Assembly (NCBI GenBank): GCA_036768485.1
Contig: JAVLUZ010000400.1
Location: forward strand, 62,001-126,000
Origin: Mermis nigrescens
Lineage: Eukaryota; Nematoda; Enoplea; Mermithida; Mermithidae
DNA length: 64,000 nt
Reading direction: 5' to 3'
The notes beneath the pieces were generated by a model, which was not told the origin of the DNA, made no database searches, and was given only the letters and a program-made list of their open reading frames with translations. The translations under genes and the position numbers were made by a program. Positions 48,846-64,000 of this stretch are shown here, piece after piece; positions within the stretch are counted from its first letter, which is position 1; every line of letters begins with the position of its first letter.

Positions 48846-49760
48846 TTTTGCACTATAGTCATTAAATCTGTTTCGATTTTTAACAATCATTATTAAATTA
48901 TCAAATTCAGCATATATAATGATTTCTATACTAGAATCAGGCAATTTGTCAGCAAACCTTACAGTTATGCTTTTGTTCCCTCATGCAATAGATCCCAATG
49001 TCCTCCATCATCTGCATTAGGTGTCAAGTCAAATACAAAAAAGCAGTGACTGGTTTTAAACTCATGTCTGCTAATGAAATTACCTTCACGACCTATATCG
49101 AGTGCATCACACATTTGATTATAGTCTTGCAAGTACCTATTGTGTTTGATTGCAATGCCAAGTGGATAAGCGGGATAGGTTATACCCCTACACGTTACTT
49201 TTGCATCATATATGCCAAATGGTATAAAATTGAATGGCGATTTCGCTAAGTTGCCTTGATAGTTATTACCTTCGACACAAGCAAATGCAATATGTCCAGG
49301 TGGCTGACAATGTATAATTTGGCGTATCACTAGTAGGGTTTGAAATGTACAAGTTTGTCTTAGCTACGCGCCTTATAGGATATTTGGCTGTGTATGAAAG
49401 CATTATTTGCTCTAGAGCTAAATTTACAGTGTCCAAAACCTCAACTTTTGTATGAAAAATTTCATTTGAGAGACTTTCAAATCTATGTTAACATCTTCAA
49501 AACACTGCAAAGCAAATGAATTACTATTGCTGCGTACTTCTAAGCAAAAATCGGTAAAATTAACTATATACCTATCTTGCAAGAACATATGAATATGAAG
49601 TGGAGCTGCAACTTCTACAAAATTTTCATCTTTAAATATAGCAGCTCGCTTTTTGAATGATTCACCATCTTTTGTATCAACATTAGTGCCACTGTCATGT
49701 AAATATAATGATGCCTGTAATTGTGAATGTTTTGCATCAAATCCATAATTTAACTCAGTT
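48845..49760 (-). pseudogene. Polinton major capsid protein (double jelly roll) remnant
   Basis: The clearest part is the open frame 49,330-48,965, with LAKSPFNFIPFGIYDAKV, GREGNFISRHEF and CFFVFDLTPNADDGGHWDLL. Upstream, in other frames, lie KDENFVEVAAPLHIHMFLQ-like N-terminal sequence (about 49,640) and ISNPTSDTPNYTLS. Downstream a frameshifted end (IYAEFDNLI) reaches about 48,850. The KxPFNF and FDLTPD signatures belong to the Polinton double-jelly-roll capsid family. At least three frameshifts are present. Confidence 0.82.
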
Positions 49761-50399
49761 TCAAAATATGATCTATATAAACTGTTAAACCGAATCTAGC
49801 CTATAATAATTGCTCATTTTTGACCCAAAATAGTTCCAAATAGCAGTGCCAAAAAAATTTGCATTTTGTAATAAACAACATAAAATATGCTGGAAAATAC
49901 ACTGACTACCCTCCATTTTTTGTATTTCAAAATGAAATCGAAAATTACTATTTATATTTTTCTTAGATCAAGGACCCAAGAATCAAATTTGGGCGAGTAA
50001 CCTCGCCAATGTACCAAATAATCACTTTTGTTGCCGCCTTTCCGAGTCTCCAGAATTTTTTCAACAATGAATAAATCTTCAGGTTAAACGATGGAAAATG
50101 CCTCCTAATTTTACGCCCATTTGGTCCTCTAAAACATATACTGGTAGGGTTCTAGCGTATCTCTCTTTAACAATAAAAAAATTCTTCGGTCCAATTAGGC
50201 CAGTATCCTTTTGCAAAAGTGCGCTTAACTTTACTTAGTCATACCTTATTGCCAACATTAAACTTAAATACTGCATCTTATTTTGTAATGCGAAAGGCTT
50301 GATTTAAAATTTCTTGTATGTTTTTTGGAACAACGTTTAACGGAAATATACCTATAGTTCAATGCATAGAATGATTATAATTATACATTAGACTGTATA

Positions 50400-51090
50400 C
50401 AACGTAAATCTACCTATGTATGTTCTTTTTAGTGAAGCAACGCCACATTTTTTCTTTCAGTGTGCGATTAAATCGTTCCACTACCGATGATTTCATTTTG
50501 CTTTTCGTAACAAAAAGTCGACAGATTCCGATTTTAAAAATTTCCGATACTCTTTGTTGACAAATTCTTTTCCTGCATGAGACTGTAATTCATACAGTTT
50601 TCGATCTTTGAAGATTTTTGAAAAGATTCGATAATATCATTAGAATATTTGCTTTTAAAGGGTATAGACCACGCATATTTTGAGAAAATATCTATACAGT
50701 TCAATAGATACTTGTACCCATCATTGTGCTGAGCTAGTGATTGAAGATCAACCAGATCAGCTTGCCACTGCTCATCAATACCGCTTACTATAACCCTATT
50801 CCGCAAATATTTTCTTAATGCAGGTTTGTGCAAAGTAATGTTGGTTCTTTTTCTAACCATTGTTTGATTTTGGATTTCGGAAATACTTTTTTAGCTCTGA
50901 GTTACAGTTGGTTTACACCAGAGTACCCCAATTCAGTATCAAAATACAATTTCTTCAACGTTTTGTCCATTTTTTACGAGAAAACTACTTTAATATTTAT
51001 AAAGGGAAAGCTATATTAGATAGTTTACGTTGTTCCAAATACAATTATCGTACATATTTCAAACAGATTCTTCCCGTTTGAATTGAACTG
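50400..51090 (-). pseudogene. Polinton retroviral-type integrase remnant
   Basis: The open part 50,860-50,534 begins after HYTLHKPALRKYLRNR. It carries the first catalytic Asp in WQADLVDLQSL and continues with YKYLLNCIDIFSKYAWSIPF (second catalytic Asp region). The rest of the DDE core and C-terminus, in shifted frames to about 50,400, is badly decayed. An N-terminal portion upstream to about 51,090 can be traced but is interrupted. The HNDGYKYLL/SKYAW pattern is that of Polinton integrases. Confidence 0.85.
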
Positions 51091-51140
51091 TTGCCATAGG
51101 CTGAACAGCTGATCCATTTTCTTTTCAAACATACAATCTT

Positions 51141-51335
51141 TCAAGTCTGACGCGAACTGCCAAAATGCATCGCGTTTGAGCTCTTCTCTTCTCTGCTACT
51201 TAAACTAATCATTAACAATCTCCAGAAAAACGAACCTATATTTTGAACATCACGATTCGTCACAAACCGTTTGCAGGCTTTCTCAACAAGTTTTAGGATG
51301 AATTGCTGGTAGGTAAGCTCACTGGAGGAAGCCAT
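51141..51335 (-). CDS. unrecognised small frame in Polinton (iii)
   Basis: 64 codons, starting MASSSELTYQQFILKLVEKA at an ATG. The first half looks like a helical domain; the second half is low-complexity Ser. It lies just upstream of the integrase on the same strand. It could be the start of a Polinton accessory protein that later frameshifts. I assign no function. Confidence 0.35.
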   Translation of the reverse strand: MASSSELTYQQFILKLVEKACKRFVTNRDVQNIGSFFWRLLMISLSSREEKSSNAMHFGSSRQT

Positions 51336-51372
51336 GTTTTCAAGAGATTAACGCTAGAAAGTAGGTTCATAT

Positions 51373-51708
51373 TTATAGACTTTTCTCTTGAGCAACTTTA
51401 GCTTTTAGTACTTCGACTGCTTCTGCTGCATACCGACTAAGCACTTTACTCCCAGCCTCCTGCGCTGCTCTATTATATTCCCCAGGGCACATCTGAATGT
51501 TAATGTAACGTTGACCCCCATTAGTTTCGAAAACTTCCCATTCACACGATGCTTTTTGGCAAAAATAACAAAAATAAATCATCAAGGGGTACATTGGCCT
51601 CTCCATATTCCGACCACTTAGCTCAATGGGCAGCTTTATCGACCTCCCATATGGCTTCTTTTCCGTGTCCACGAATGAACGCTTTTTGATTTCCTGAATT
51701 AACTCCAT
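51373..51708 (-). CDS. unrecognised Polinton (iii) protein, 111 aa
   Basis: An intact 111-codon frame from ATG (MELIQEIKKRSFVDTEKKPY). The middle contains CYFCQKASCEWEVF, three Cys that might bind a metal, followed by GGQRYINIQMCPGEYN. The C-terminus is an Ala/Val/Lys amphipathic helix (YAAEAVEVLKAKVAQEK). It is divergent from the PolB fragment and upstream of the integrase. Its lack of stops, in an element where everything else is broken, is notable. The family is unknown to me. Confidence 0.5.
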   Translation of the reverse strand: MELIQEIKKRSFVDTEKKPYGRSIKLPIELSGRNMERPMYPLMIYFCYFCQKASCEWEVFETNGGQRYINIQMCPGEYNRAAQEAGSKVLSRYAAEAVEVLKAKVAQEKSL

Positions 51709-52504
51709 TTTTATTTTTTTTAATTAACAAAATATTAGTATTTATAGATTTTTTGTCTATAATTATGGATATACATACATATAGTCTTAACTAAAAATAC
51801 ATCTAAATCAATACTTTGAAATACATAAACTCCCAAGCATTTCTGATCGTAGGTTTGGGACAAACACTAAGGCATTTTTGTTGCGTTTTATGAAACTTCA
51901 TGAATGCCCTATCTTTGAGATTTTTGAACAGTTTTTGAGGAAGCTATTAAGAAGATGTTACATGGCTGCCCTCCCAACAGTATGGTGGGCATTATAATTA
52001 GACAGCCAAGCCTTTATACACCTGTGTTAGTTCCATTCACTGAGTGCCAGTATAATAATGCTGATAAGGTTTTGAATATTATAGAAAATGCGGCTCAATC
52101 CAAGAAGGAGCTTTGCTTCAATGAGAACATGGAATTTAGGGTAGTACTCGTTGATAGAAGACCACAAATAGGATCTGGTCTGGAATTTGATGTGTATGAG
52201 TTTTGCAAAAAATGGAAGAGCATATATTAAAATTACATCAAATGATAATTTATCACTAGCCAGAGCTATTTTAATAGGAATAGCGAAGCTATACAGTAGC
52301 CCAAAATAGGAATCTATTCAAAGAGGTGACAGGGCACGGCATACTCTGTAAAAACAGATAGCTTTAGATTTAATGCATAAGACTAATATTAATATCAATG
52401 AAGAAAAATATATTCTTGATGCTGTTGGAAAAATACAAAAGGTTCTAGTGCCCGACTACCAAATAAGAGTATATTATAATAATATTTTGTTTTTTCCAAG
52501 ACCT

Positions 52505-53701
<1,197 letters not shown>

Positions 53702-54039
53702 AGCAACGCTTATATAGCAATGTTAACAGATTTTAGTAGGGCAGTTGCGGTCATACTTGCACAGCATAAAGATCTGGGGGATGGGTGGTCAGCTGGTCTG
53801 GAGATGGGTTCAAAAATTCACGTTTTTGGGTTAAAATGACTCGAAGAATTGGTATCAGCGCTATAGCATTAAAACTTATTTATTACACCGTTTCTGGTCA
53901 ATTTATAGCATTTTTGAAAATATGTTCACTTTTAATCCGTTTTTTGCCTTTATTTGCCTCATATTCTCGATGAATTTTTATATTTTTTCACTCCGGGCCA
54001 CCAAACCCACTTTTCTTTATGTGCATGTCTTGTTTTGGC

Positions 54040-54220
54040 CATACGTGGGCAACAAGAAAATCCTGAAGGGGGAGGGGTGCGCGAAATCGCCAAAAATAGC
54101 CAAAACTTTTATTAAAGAATAGAATTCTGTGGGTCTGCTTGCAGTAATCTGCTGAGTGTTTTCCAACTTCTGCAGGGGTTTGTGTGTATACACCCAGACC
54201 TCCCATGCCAATGTGTCCCT
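54040..54220 (+). mobile_element. hAT-like MITE, shortened copy
   Basis: Starts CATACGTGGGCAACAAG and has the G-rich middle and CTCCCATGCCAATGTG end of the family. The interior is partly deleted. No convincing target duplication. Confidence 0.55.
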
Positions 54221-54995
54221 GTAGCCAATTTATACTACAATCAAGAAATATTATGAAAAATTCGTCATCATGGACGATGCCATTTCAGTAGAATTATGTG
54301 AAAGATATTTCGCACTGTGAATTATAATATTAATTTGAGCCTGCCTGCATGAGTGTGTATGATGAGCAAAATGTTACTGAGTAATGTAGTGCTATTTGGG
54401 TTCTGGCCCAATAGGTTTTTCAAATTTTATTCCAACAAGTACATCTTTAATGATAAGCTCAGTTTCACTTCAACTTAAGTTTGACAATCTGTCTCAAACA
54501 TCCATAAATTTTTAATTCAAATGATGCAGTCTTTTGTGATGATCGCAGAAGAAACCTGTCGTAAAGCATGTCACTTTAACCTTTTTTATGATTGAATAAA
54601 ACTTTCCCATATAAATGTATCTGAGGTGATAAATTAGATACCAAATTATTCTGCACATACGAACTAACAATCTTGATAAGGAATAAATCGTTTGACTGGA
54701 TCAGACTTCTTCCAGTCATGCTTAAAAATCATTGATTATGTTTATGCTAAAAATGTTGATTCTCGCAAAATTGGGAACTTACCTCACGACAACCCAAAAT
54801 ATGATACTGTAAAGCTTTTCCCTTTTATTTTTTACTTGCCTATGTATACTAAAGATAGTTAATCCGACCTTGTAGCCTAAATTTAATAATATTTAAGTAA
54901 AGAAAATTCTACAAATAATTTGTACAAAACTATTTTATAAGTACATTTACAAGGAATGATGCTATTCAAAATAGCTGTATTTTTTGAATTAATTT

Positions 54996-55245
54996 TATAG
55001 GTGGGCAGCACCCAAATTCTGGAGGATACAATTTTTATCAAAGGTCAAAAAACAGCCTTTAAAATAGTGGTATGGCAAAAAAACACCATTTTTAAATGTT
55101 TGTCATCGAACACTATCTATTGGTATTAAAAATTTCGAAAAAAGAGAAAAAATTTTAAAATTGAATTCTGAGGGGCTATTGTTGTTTTTAAGGAGGCTGG
55201 GGAATTTTACTTTCTCGGGAGGATGCACCCCTAAACCCCATGAGC
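54996..55245 (+). mobile_element. hAT-like MITE, decayed copy
   Basis: TATAGGTGGGCAGCACC ... ACCATTTTTAAATGTTT ... GAGCCCAGGCGTG. The flanks (ATTAATTT and ATTGTTTC) are only loosely alike. Confidence 0.65.
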
Positions 55246-55561
55246 CCAGGCGTGATTGTTTCCATCTTATCATCTTGACCTTTGAATGAGCTTCAAATAG
55301 ATATATTACTTTTGGTCTTTTCTTACTCAGCTACATTCACAATATGCTCAGGAAAAGTGAGCAGATTTCTTCGGGACACTAATATTTGTGGGTACGCCGC
55401 GAAATTGTATCATTTAAAAAATGCACATTTTGCAAAAACATAGAATTCTTATAAAATTTAGGCTCTTTTACTTCCACATGAAAACTACTTTAGTTTTCTG
55501 CAACTAGGAAGATTGTGAAATTGATACTTAGTGATGCCTCTAGAACTTTATGTCTTTTCAG

Positions 55562-55729
55562 CAGAACCTCAAAGATATCATTTTGCAAGTTTCATTAGGC
55601 GATAGAAATGATAATTTGACGTATTACGGTAGCGTTGCTCAAAATTCTTGGTACTTCAAGATTTTGCTATATCAAGTTATCGATCGTCCTTCCTTGCTTT
55701 TTCATGTTGAACCCGATCAAAGTACAGGG
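55562..55729 (+). CDS. host modular gene, exon a (module 3)
   Basis: A 168-nt exon between GTCTTTTCAG and GTAGGC, phase 0-0, 56 residues. SVAQNSWYFKILLYQV aligns loosely with the NTTWSVKFDLL and TNWSIEAIF strands of the other a exons, and the end FHVEPDQSTG occupies the place of FDAHPSRNGK. It is more diverged than modules 1 and 2. Confidence 0.65.
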
Positions 55730-58594
<2,865 letters not shown>

Positions 58595-58747
58595 CGAGTA
58601 TATTCTACTATGGAGTACAATGACGTAAATGGCAATACGTTCTCGTACGGACCTTTCAGCATCCCTTTTCAATCGATAAATATCGACGGACTCCACCCGA
58701 TCGAAGTGACGATAAAATACAAAGGTCGTTACAGCGGAAACTATAAG
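58595..58747 (+). CDS. host modular gene, exon b (module 3)
   Basis: A 153-nt exon between TTCGTGCAG and GTATGC (AAG|GTATGC), phase 0-0, 51 residues. It includes YGPFSIPFQSINIDGLHPIE and ends GNYK. Its phase and position after exon a suggest it is the b exon of a third module, but the sequence is only weakly similar to the other b exons. Codon composition is more balanced than the surroundings. The next exon is not found in the window. Confidence 0.65.
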
Positions 58748-61700
58748 GTATGCGGCAATTATATTACTAGAATTCACGGTAAGCTGTATTATCTTAGTAG
58801 TTATGATTTAATGTTGATGGTACCTTTCTTCGTATCGCACCGGATCCACCATCACAAAATAATTCAATCTTCAGCCCACCTCGACATTTCGAAAACTAGC
58901 ATTTTTGGCCATTTATAGGGGCTTTTTTCGCTACTTCTGGCTAAAAATTGTTAAGACACCCTTCCAAAATTTAAGCCATTTCATGTTTGAATCCAAAATT
59001 TTTTCTGTAACTTGTATTTTCACAGGACTATTTAGCTTAAGCTCCTGCTCCGATGAACTGCAGATATTTAATATTAATAGAGGGGTGCGGCGCAATCTCA
59101 TTTTGAGAAGTATGAAAAAATATGCTCATTGACTTCAAAATCGTTTTACTATAAGGCGGCAAAAAAATTTAGCACATCTTAGGTGGCGTAATAGCACCAA
59201 CCTTAAATATATCACTAATAAATTTGGTTTATAACAATATAAAAAATTAAATATTCAAGGACGGATTAAGAGAGCAGGAGGGAGCACTTCCTCTTGCCCT
59301 AATATAGCTGGCTAAAAAAATATATTTTGTATTTCCTATTAATTTTTAATTCTAGCCATCGTCTACCATGATTGTCTGAAATTCTACGTACCGGGTCCTA
59401 CTATTTTCACCTAATTGACTTTTTCTGCAGTCCAAAGCCGTACTTTAGCCCCAAAATATAGTTCCTGAACGTAGGGACAATTGTGTCTTTTAAGGTCTTA
59501 TAGAGCATTTTGTCTCATTTTAGCCAAAATTTTTTTTTTCAAAAATTTCCAAAATCAAAACAAAATACTTTTTTGCGCTTAACTTTACATTGCAATAAGT
59601 TTACTTATCTTTCTGCATCACTTAGATATCGGGAATATTCGAACTTTCTGGCGCATTACATCGAGTCTTCACAAATTAATAAAATTTCGGCAACGTTTGC
59701 ACGTATTCTATACAAACTTTGTAGAAATTTTGAGGTCTTCTCAAAAATTTCTTGCGGCTAGGAATGATAAAACTCAAGATGAGAAAACTGATTCAGGATG
59801 TTTATGCTCTATGATTATGCATGAGCAGCAGCCGAATTCTGAGAGGTCCTACTGCGCAAAATTACTGCAACAGTACCGAAAAATCCATTCTGGGCTATCG
59901 TTTTTTAAGGGATCCGCCAGATTCTGGGGGTGCAGCTTCCTTAGGCGTATGCGTGATTATGACACGCAAATAAGGAACATCGGTCACTGTACCTTTCCGA
60001 TCCGAGCTTTGAATTTCTACTCATGCTATTCGAAATAGTCTGCCCTATTTAGACATTTTCTTTGGAAAATGGGTTTGATTCCCTCCCCAGAACGGCAAGT
60101 GACACCGCGCGAAATGGCTGCGAACCCCCCACCCCGAGAATTATCGATTTTTTTTGTAACAGTGGTAAAAGTTGTTAGAAGTGTGTCTTTTTAAGCGTTT
60201 TAGCCAATTTTTTGGTCAAAAAATCTCAAATTTTTGGTGCTTTGCGCAATCCACACATTTTTTGACCATATTTTGTTCAAGAAACTCAATTTTACAAAAT
60301 TTTTCGAAATTTTTCAGACGTTTTATGTTCCAAAAAGAACGAGCATTGCCTGAAACGTCAAAAAATAGTGTTTTTGATGTGTACCCATCGTTTTTGCACT
60401 TTTTAAAGAATTTTTTCAGGCCTGACTCCCCAGAAATTCCCATCCTTTACATGTATGGTTCTATGCAACTGATTTTATCTTGCTCTGAGATGTCATATTG
60501 CTTCGTCCACTTATTCAAAACATTTCCTTTAGTTTTTTATCAACGGTCACGATTCTCAACATTTGTTCATTGGTAATGTGTTTAATCGCTTTAACGTAAG
60601 CACACAAGATTCCTACGTCGATAAAGTCTGCGTCACTCCAAATAATCATGAAACGACTAATGACCTTGATTGATTTATCTTTTCGGTGGTTTCGGTTCGA
60701 CACATTCATGCATATTGCCGTTTACTGTTTTTACTTTTTTTCTGGACGAATCGGCAAGTGGCATATTGCCGTTTACTTTTTTTACTTTTTTTATGGACGA
60801 ATCGGCAAGTGGCTACGAAAATAATTCAGAAGAATGTTATCGTAATAAAGTTTTGCACAATCTGCTTATCTTCTTCAGCCTGTTGAATACTATTTACGAT
60901 ATCATTACCATTGCTCTTTAATTTAGACCGATTTTACAATTGATTTACATCTACCTTAAAAATTGACCGTTATGCACGAGGTTTTGTGGAATTAAAGTAC
61001 ATAAATTCGGTCAACTGTCTCCATTCAGAATAAAATGAAAAAATGAAGGAAAAAAGCGATAAGCATAGTAGATCAGAGATCCCGTTTTTGCTCATTGACC
61101 TGGTAGCTAGCAAGCAAAAGGGGACCTACTTTTTACTCCTATATTTTTTACACTGCATCCTGCATATATATCAAGAATCAGTGCATGTTCTCTAAATCCG
61201 GAAAACCAGTCTTAAAGTAATTTCAGTTCTACCAGTTTTGTCATAAATCATTATTCAGTATTCGTACTGGGCTGTTTGCAAAGCTAAATTCCTGGCTACT
61301 CATTACAAGCTATTTTAAGTAAATATTGGCCTTCCTCTAAACATTTAGATTTTTCGTGTATAGTATACGCTCAAAACTAGCCCGATATTAATTGCACAAA
61401 GATACGAAAGTACACATAAAGCGAATTTTCAGGAAAAAATATTTAAGTTAAAAATACATTTAAAAATCAAATAAAATATAAAAGAATGAAAATCACAGCT
61501 CTCATCACTCTGCCTTTATGGCTGTTAAGTGGGACATACATAGTACGTAACAGTATTTTTTACCTGTGTTTAAGTACGCGCTACATGTGATAGCAGAACA
61601 AACGTGTAACGGCTCACAAAATTTTTAGTGGGGAGTTCCCGGCCATTTTCAGAGGGACGGGGGTGGCAGGGAGCCGCCAATTTTTTTGGCCAAAATCAGC

Positions 61701-63040
61701 AAAATCACACAGAAGCTACCAAAAAAATTCAATCTTTCTGTTAAATCGGGTACTTACGAATTTTCTGTCTTTGGGGGATAGGAAACGAATAACTTACCAG
61801 ATTACCAGATTCCCGAAGGAAAATTTTAAAATCTAAATTAGGAACATCATGACAAAAGCAGGTAAACTTAAAGTTCTTATGTCCCAAAAAACAAACTAAA
61901 TTATGAGATACATATGGCTGGCACGCACCCATTGTTAGTCGGACGTCGAAATCTTACGGATCATGATAAAAAGATAACATAATTTATTGGCTGCCATTCT
62001 CGCCGACAATTTAATTTTAAATATACCTTTTAAAATTGCCTGCCTACACCTCTTTTCTCGGACATTTGCCATCGTTATATCTAAATCCTTTTTGTATTTA
62101 TTTTTTACTATCAATGCTCAAAGGAAATAGGTACCTAAAAGTACAAAAGGGATTTTCAGGTGGGCTATAATAATACAAAAGATTTGCACAATAAAAACTC
62201 ACTTCTCGTCATTGTTGTGTGTAAATTATATCTGTAACTTTACGGTTTTGCGGAAGGAATAGAATATTTTATAAGGCAGTCAAAATCGCCTTAGAAAAAT
62301 CCATCGAGTAGGTGTGATTGAAAAGAAGGTATTGTCCTTTCCTTTTTCCGGATTTGAATGTTACGAGAATGATTTCTGGTAAAAGAAAGTCAGCAAAGCG
62401 CTTAATTTCATTTTATTATGATGAGGAAAGATTAGCATTTAAAATGTACACATGTAAAACTATAATATATGGATGAAAATATAAAAACATAAGAAATAGA
62501 ACAGAAGATTCTGTAATCGGTAAATACCACTTGCAATACGAAGCCCAGCGCTCAAGCTTATAACATATGGTCCGGTAGGAGTAAAATACAAAAATTAATA
62601 AAAAGCAAAAATATTTTTTGGTTTTTCACTCAGAAATTGTTTAAAAAATGCGTTTGACATATCAAATCACAAAAATTTCTGGCTTTTCTAGACTTGCACA
62701 TCATGAATCGCAGGAAGTTTCGCTGAACATGTGAAAATCAAAGCTAGGATGGCTAAATGTCATTTGAATTCAGGCGCTCTACAGTACCGAAAGAAGATTT
62801 ATCAAAATGTTAATCTTTTGGTATACAAAGAACTTATTGTCATAAAAACAACGTAGTGCAAATTTTCTGCCGTGTTTTCATTTTCTCTATAAAAAAAGCT
62901 TATTAAAATCTCGTTTTCGTAAAACTCGCCCTCGCTCACACGACTCGTCCCCATACAACTCGCCCTTCTACTAGTTATTCACCCCCTCACAACATGGCCC
63001 TTGGAACTTCAGGCCAGGGTTTCATGATTGCTAATAAGTA
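58748..63040. other. no gene recognised; repeat relics
   Basis: Contains a two-unit 51-bp tandem duplication (60,710-60,811, GCATATTGCCGTTTACT...) and G-rich fragments resembling the hAT-like MITE near 59,910-60,480 and 61,620-61,740. The frames here (for example 60,172-60,576) have no coding support. No exon c of module 3 was found. Confidence 0.45.
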
Positions 63041-64000
63041 AAGGGTGTTCCACCTAAGTGTCACTGACTTAGTTCTCCTGCCATTGAGTCAATACTGATC
63101 GATAAATAATGAAACTTTACAGGAATCATTCCTATGCATTAGAATTTATTCTTACCAGTTTTTATCACATTATATAGGGCACGTCAATAATTATAAACTT
63201 CAACGTGATCACCACCATTTTCAATCATTTTGTGTAGGCGTTGACGATATTCCAAAAGATCCTTTTCTCGCATTTCTACTATAAGTTCGTCGAATGCTTG
63301 AATTATTCGATTCTTCAACTCAGGAATGTTTGTTGGACGTGTGGTATAGACCTTTGATTTAATAAAGCCCCAAAGGAAAAAGTCACACGGTGTCAAATCA
63401 GGTGATCGTGGTGGCCAAGACATGGTACCCGATCCACGATCTATCCACCTGTTTGAAAACTGTTCGTCTAACCAATCACAAACCATTCGGCCCCAATGAG
63501 GCGGAGCGCCATCCTGCATGAAAATGACGTCGTTAACAAGATTTTTTTCCGATAAAATTCGGAAGAATTGGTCGTGAAGCATGTCCAAGTAACGAGCACT
63601 GTTTATTGATTCATCAAAGAAAAATGGGCAAAAAACCCCATGGTGGCCAATAGCTGCCCAGACAGTCGTCCTTGGGGAATGAAGCTTTTCTGCAGCAATC
63701 CAGTGTGCATTATTAGGCGACCAATAGCGATGGTTATGTCGATTAACTCTACCATCCAAATAAAAGTTAGCTTCGTCCGAGAAAAGAAGATTCGCCAAAT
63801 GATTGTGATCACTTTCCATTCTTTCCATTTCATCATATACGAATTCAAGGCGGTTTTGTTTATCTTCGTCGGTTATTTTTTTAAGAATCTGTATCTTGTA
63901 TGGATGCCATTTAGGACCTTTAAGATTCTATGAATTGCACTCAAACTAATCGTGAGGGCATTTGATACTCGACAAATTGATGAGTATAGAACGACCTCTA
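63041..64000 (-). mobile_element. Tc1/mariner-type transposon, 3' part
   Basis: The inner end carries the transposase gene. The outer end begins right after a TA dinucleotide (63,039-63,040) with AAGGGTGTTCCACCTAAGTG, a likely terminal inverted repeat start. The other end lies beyond the window. Confidence 0.8.
63184..64000 (-). CDS. Tc1/mariner-superfamily transposase (partial, frameshifted N-terminus)
   Basis: The open frame 63,828-63,184 (214 codons) has the DDE core: FSDEANFYLDG (first Asp), MQDGAPPHWG (second Asp), and RSPDLTPCDFFLWGFIKSKV (third acidic position Asp in PDLTPCDFFLWG). These are typical of arthropod and nematode Tc1/mariner-type transposases. The frame stays open upstream through KWHPYKIQIL. 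There a frameshift near 63,920 separates it from a helix-turn-helix stretch (SSICRVSNALTISLSAIHRI) that continues to the window edge. The catalytic core is intact; the copy is probably inactive unless the frameshift is an assembly error. Confidence 0.88.

Noticed and set aside
59024..59060. Candidate acceptor TTTTCACAG for an exon c of module 3
   Set aside because: In the required phase the sequence meets a stop after four codons and lacks the CxxC pattern.
60172..60576. 134-codon frame
   Set aside because: Phe/Ser-rich low-complexity translation over MITE-like sequence; no splice or domain support.

Overview
The window looks like AT-rich nuclear DNA from an invertebrate animal. It has canonical GT-AG splice sites, introns of up to about 12 kb, and dense transposon debris: Polintons/Mavericks, a DIRS-like tyrosine-recombinase retroelement, a Tc1/mariner-type transposase, hAT-like MITEs, and long AT and AC microsatellites. 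I cannot name the species. No bacterial-style operon is present, and most longer open frames are by-products of repeats.

Host gene. Scattered across the + strand between 15.7 and 58.8 kb are eleven short exons that form one consistent gene model. A module of four exons recurs: a (192-198 nt, 168 in the last copy), b (132 nt, 153 in the last), c (133 or 130 nt) and d (50 or 59 nt). Their intron phases are always a 0-0, b 0-0, c 0-1, d 1-0. The exons occur in the order d | a b c d | a b c d | a b. They encode tandem repeats of about 170 residues of an unassigned beta-rich domain. Nearly all mobile elements between 16 and 58 kb lie in the introns of this gene.

Polinton-type elements. (i) At 3.8-9.5 kb is an element with inverted repeats of 1.6-1.9 kb, each built from 136-bp subrepeats. 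Its core holds a small basic/hydrophobic protein gene plus a second, inverted copy, a broken packaging-type P-loop ATPase, and a two-repeat TATA-binding-protein (TBP)-like gene. A further copy of its inverted repeat lies at 0.96-3.16 kb. (ii) At 23,024-26,199 is a 3.2-kb deletion derivative with 227-bp TIRs, a perfect 6-bp target duplication (AACGTG) and a decayed protein-primed PolB fragment. (iii) At 45,908-53,701 is a 7.8-kb element with TIRs of about 1 kb and a perfect 6-bp target duplication (AGCAAC). It holds remnants of penton, adenain-like protease, major capsid protein, integrase and the PolB N-terminus. All are pseudogenised.

Other repeats. At 10.8-37.2 kb lies an abundant composite family, called R1 here. 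It has a head module, a degenerate array of roughly 100-470 bp units, and a tail ending in a GC-rich hairpin. Polinton (ii) sits inside one R1 copy. A DIRS-like element with inverted terminal repeats occupies about 39.76-44.5 kb. A hAT-like MITE family with 8-bp target duplications is scattered from 6.5 to 60 kb. One copy interrupts the Polinton ATPase gene, and another lies in only one TIR of Polinton (iii). A Tc1/mariner-type transposase runs off the right edge.

Most unusual: the TBP-like gene inside Polinton (i), which keeps all four Phe positions used to kink TATA DNA, and the modular host gene.
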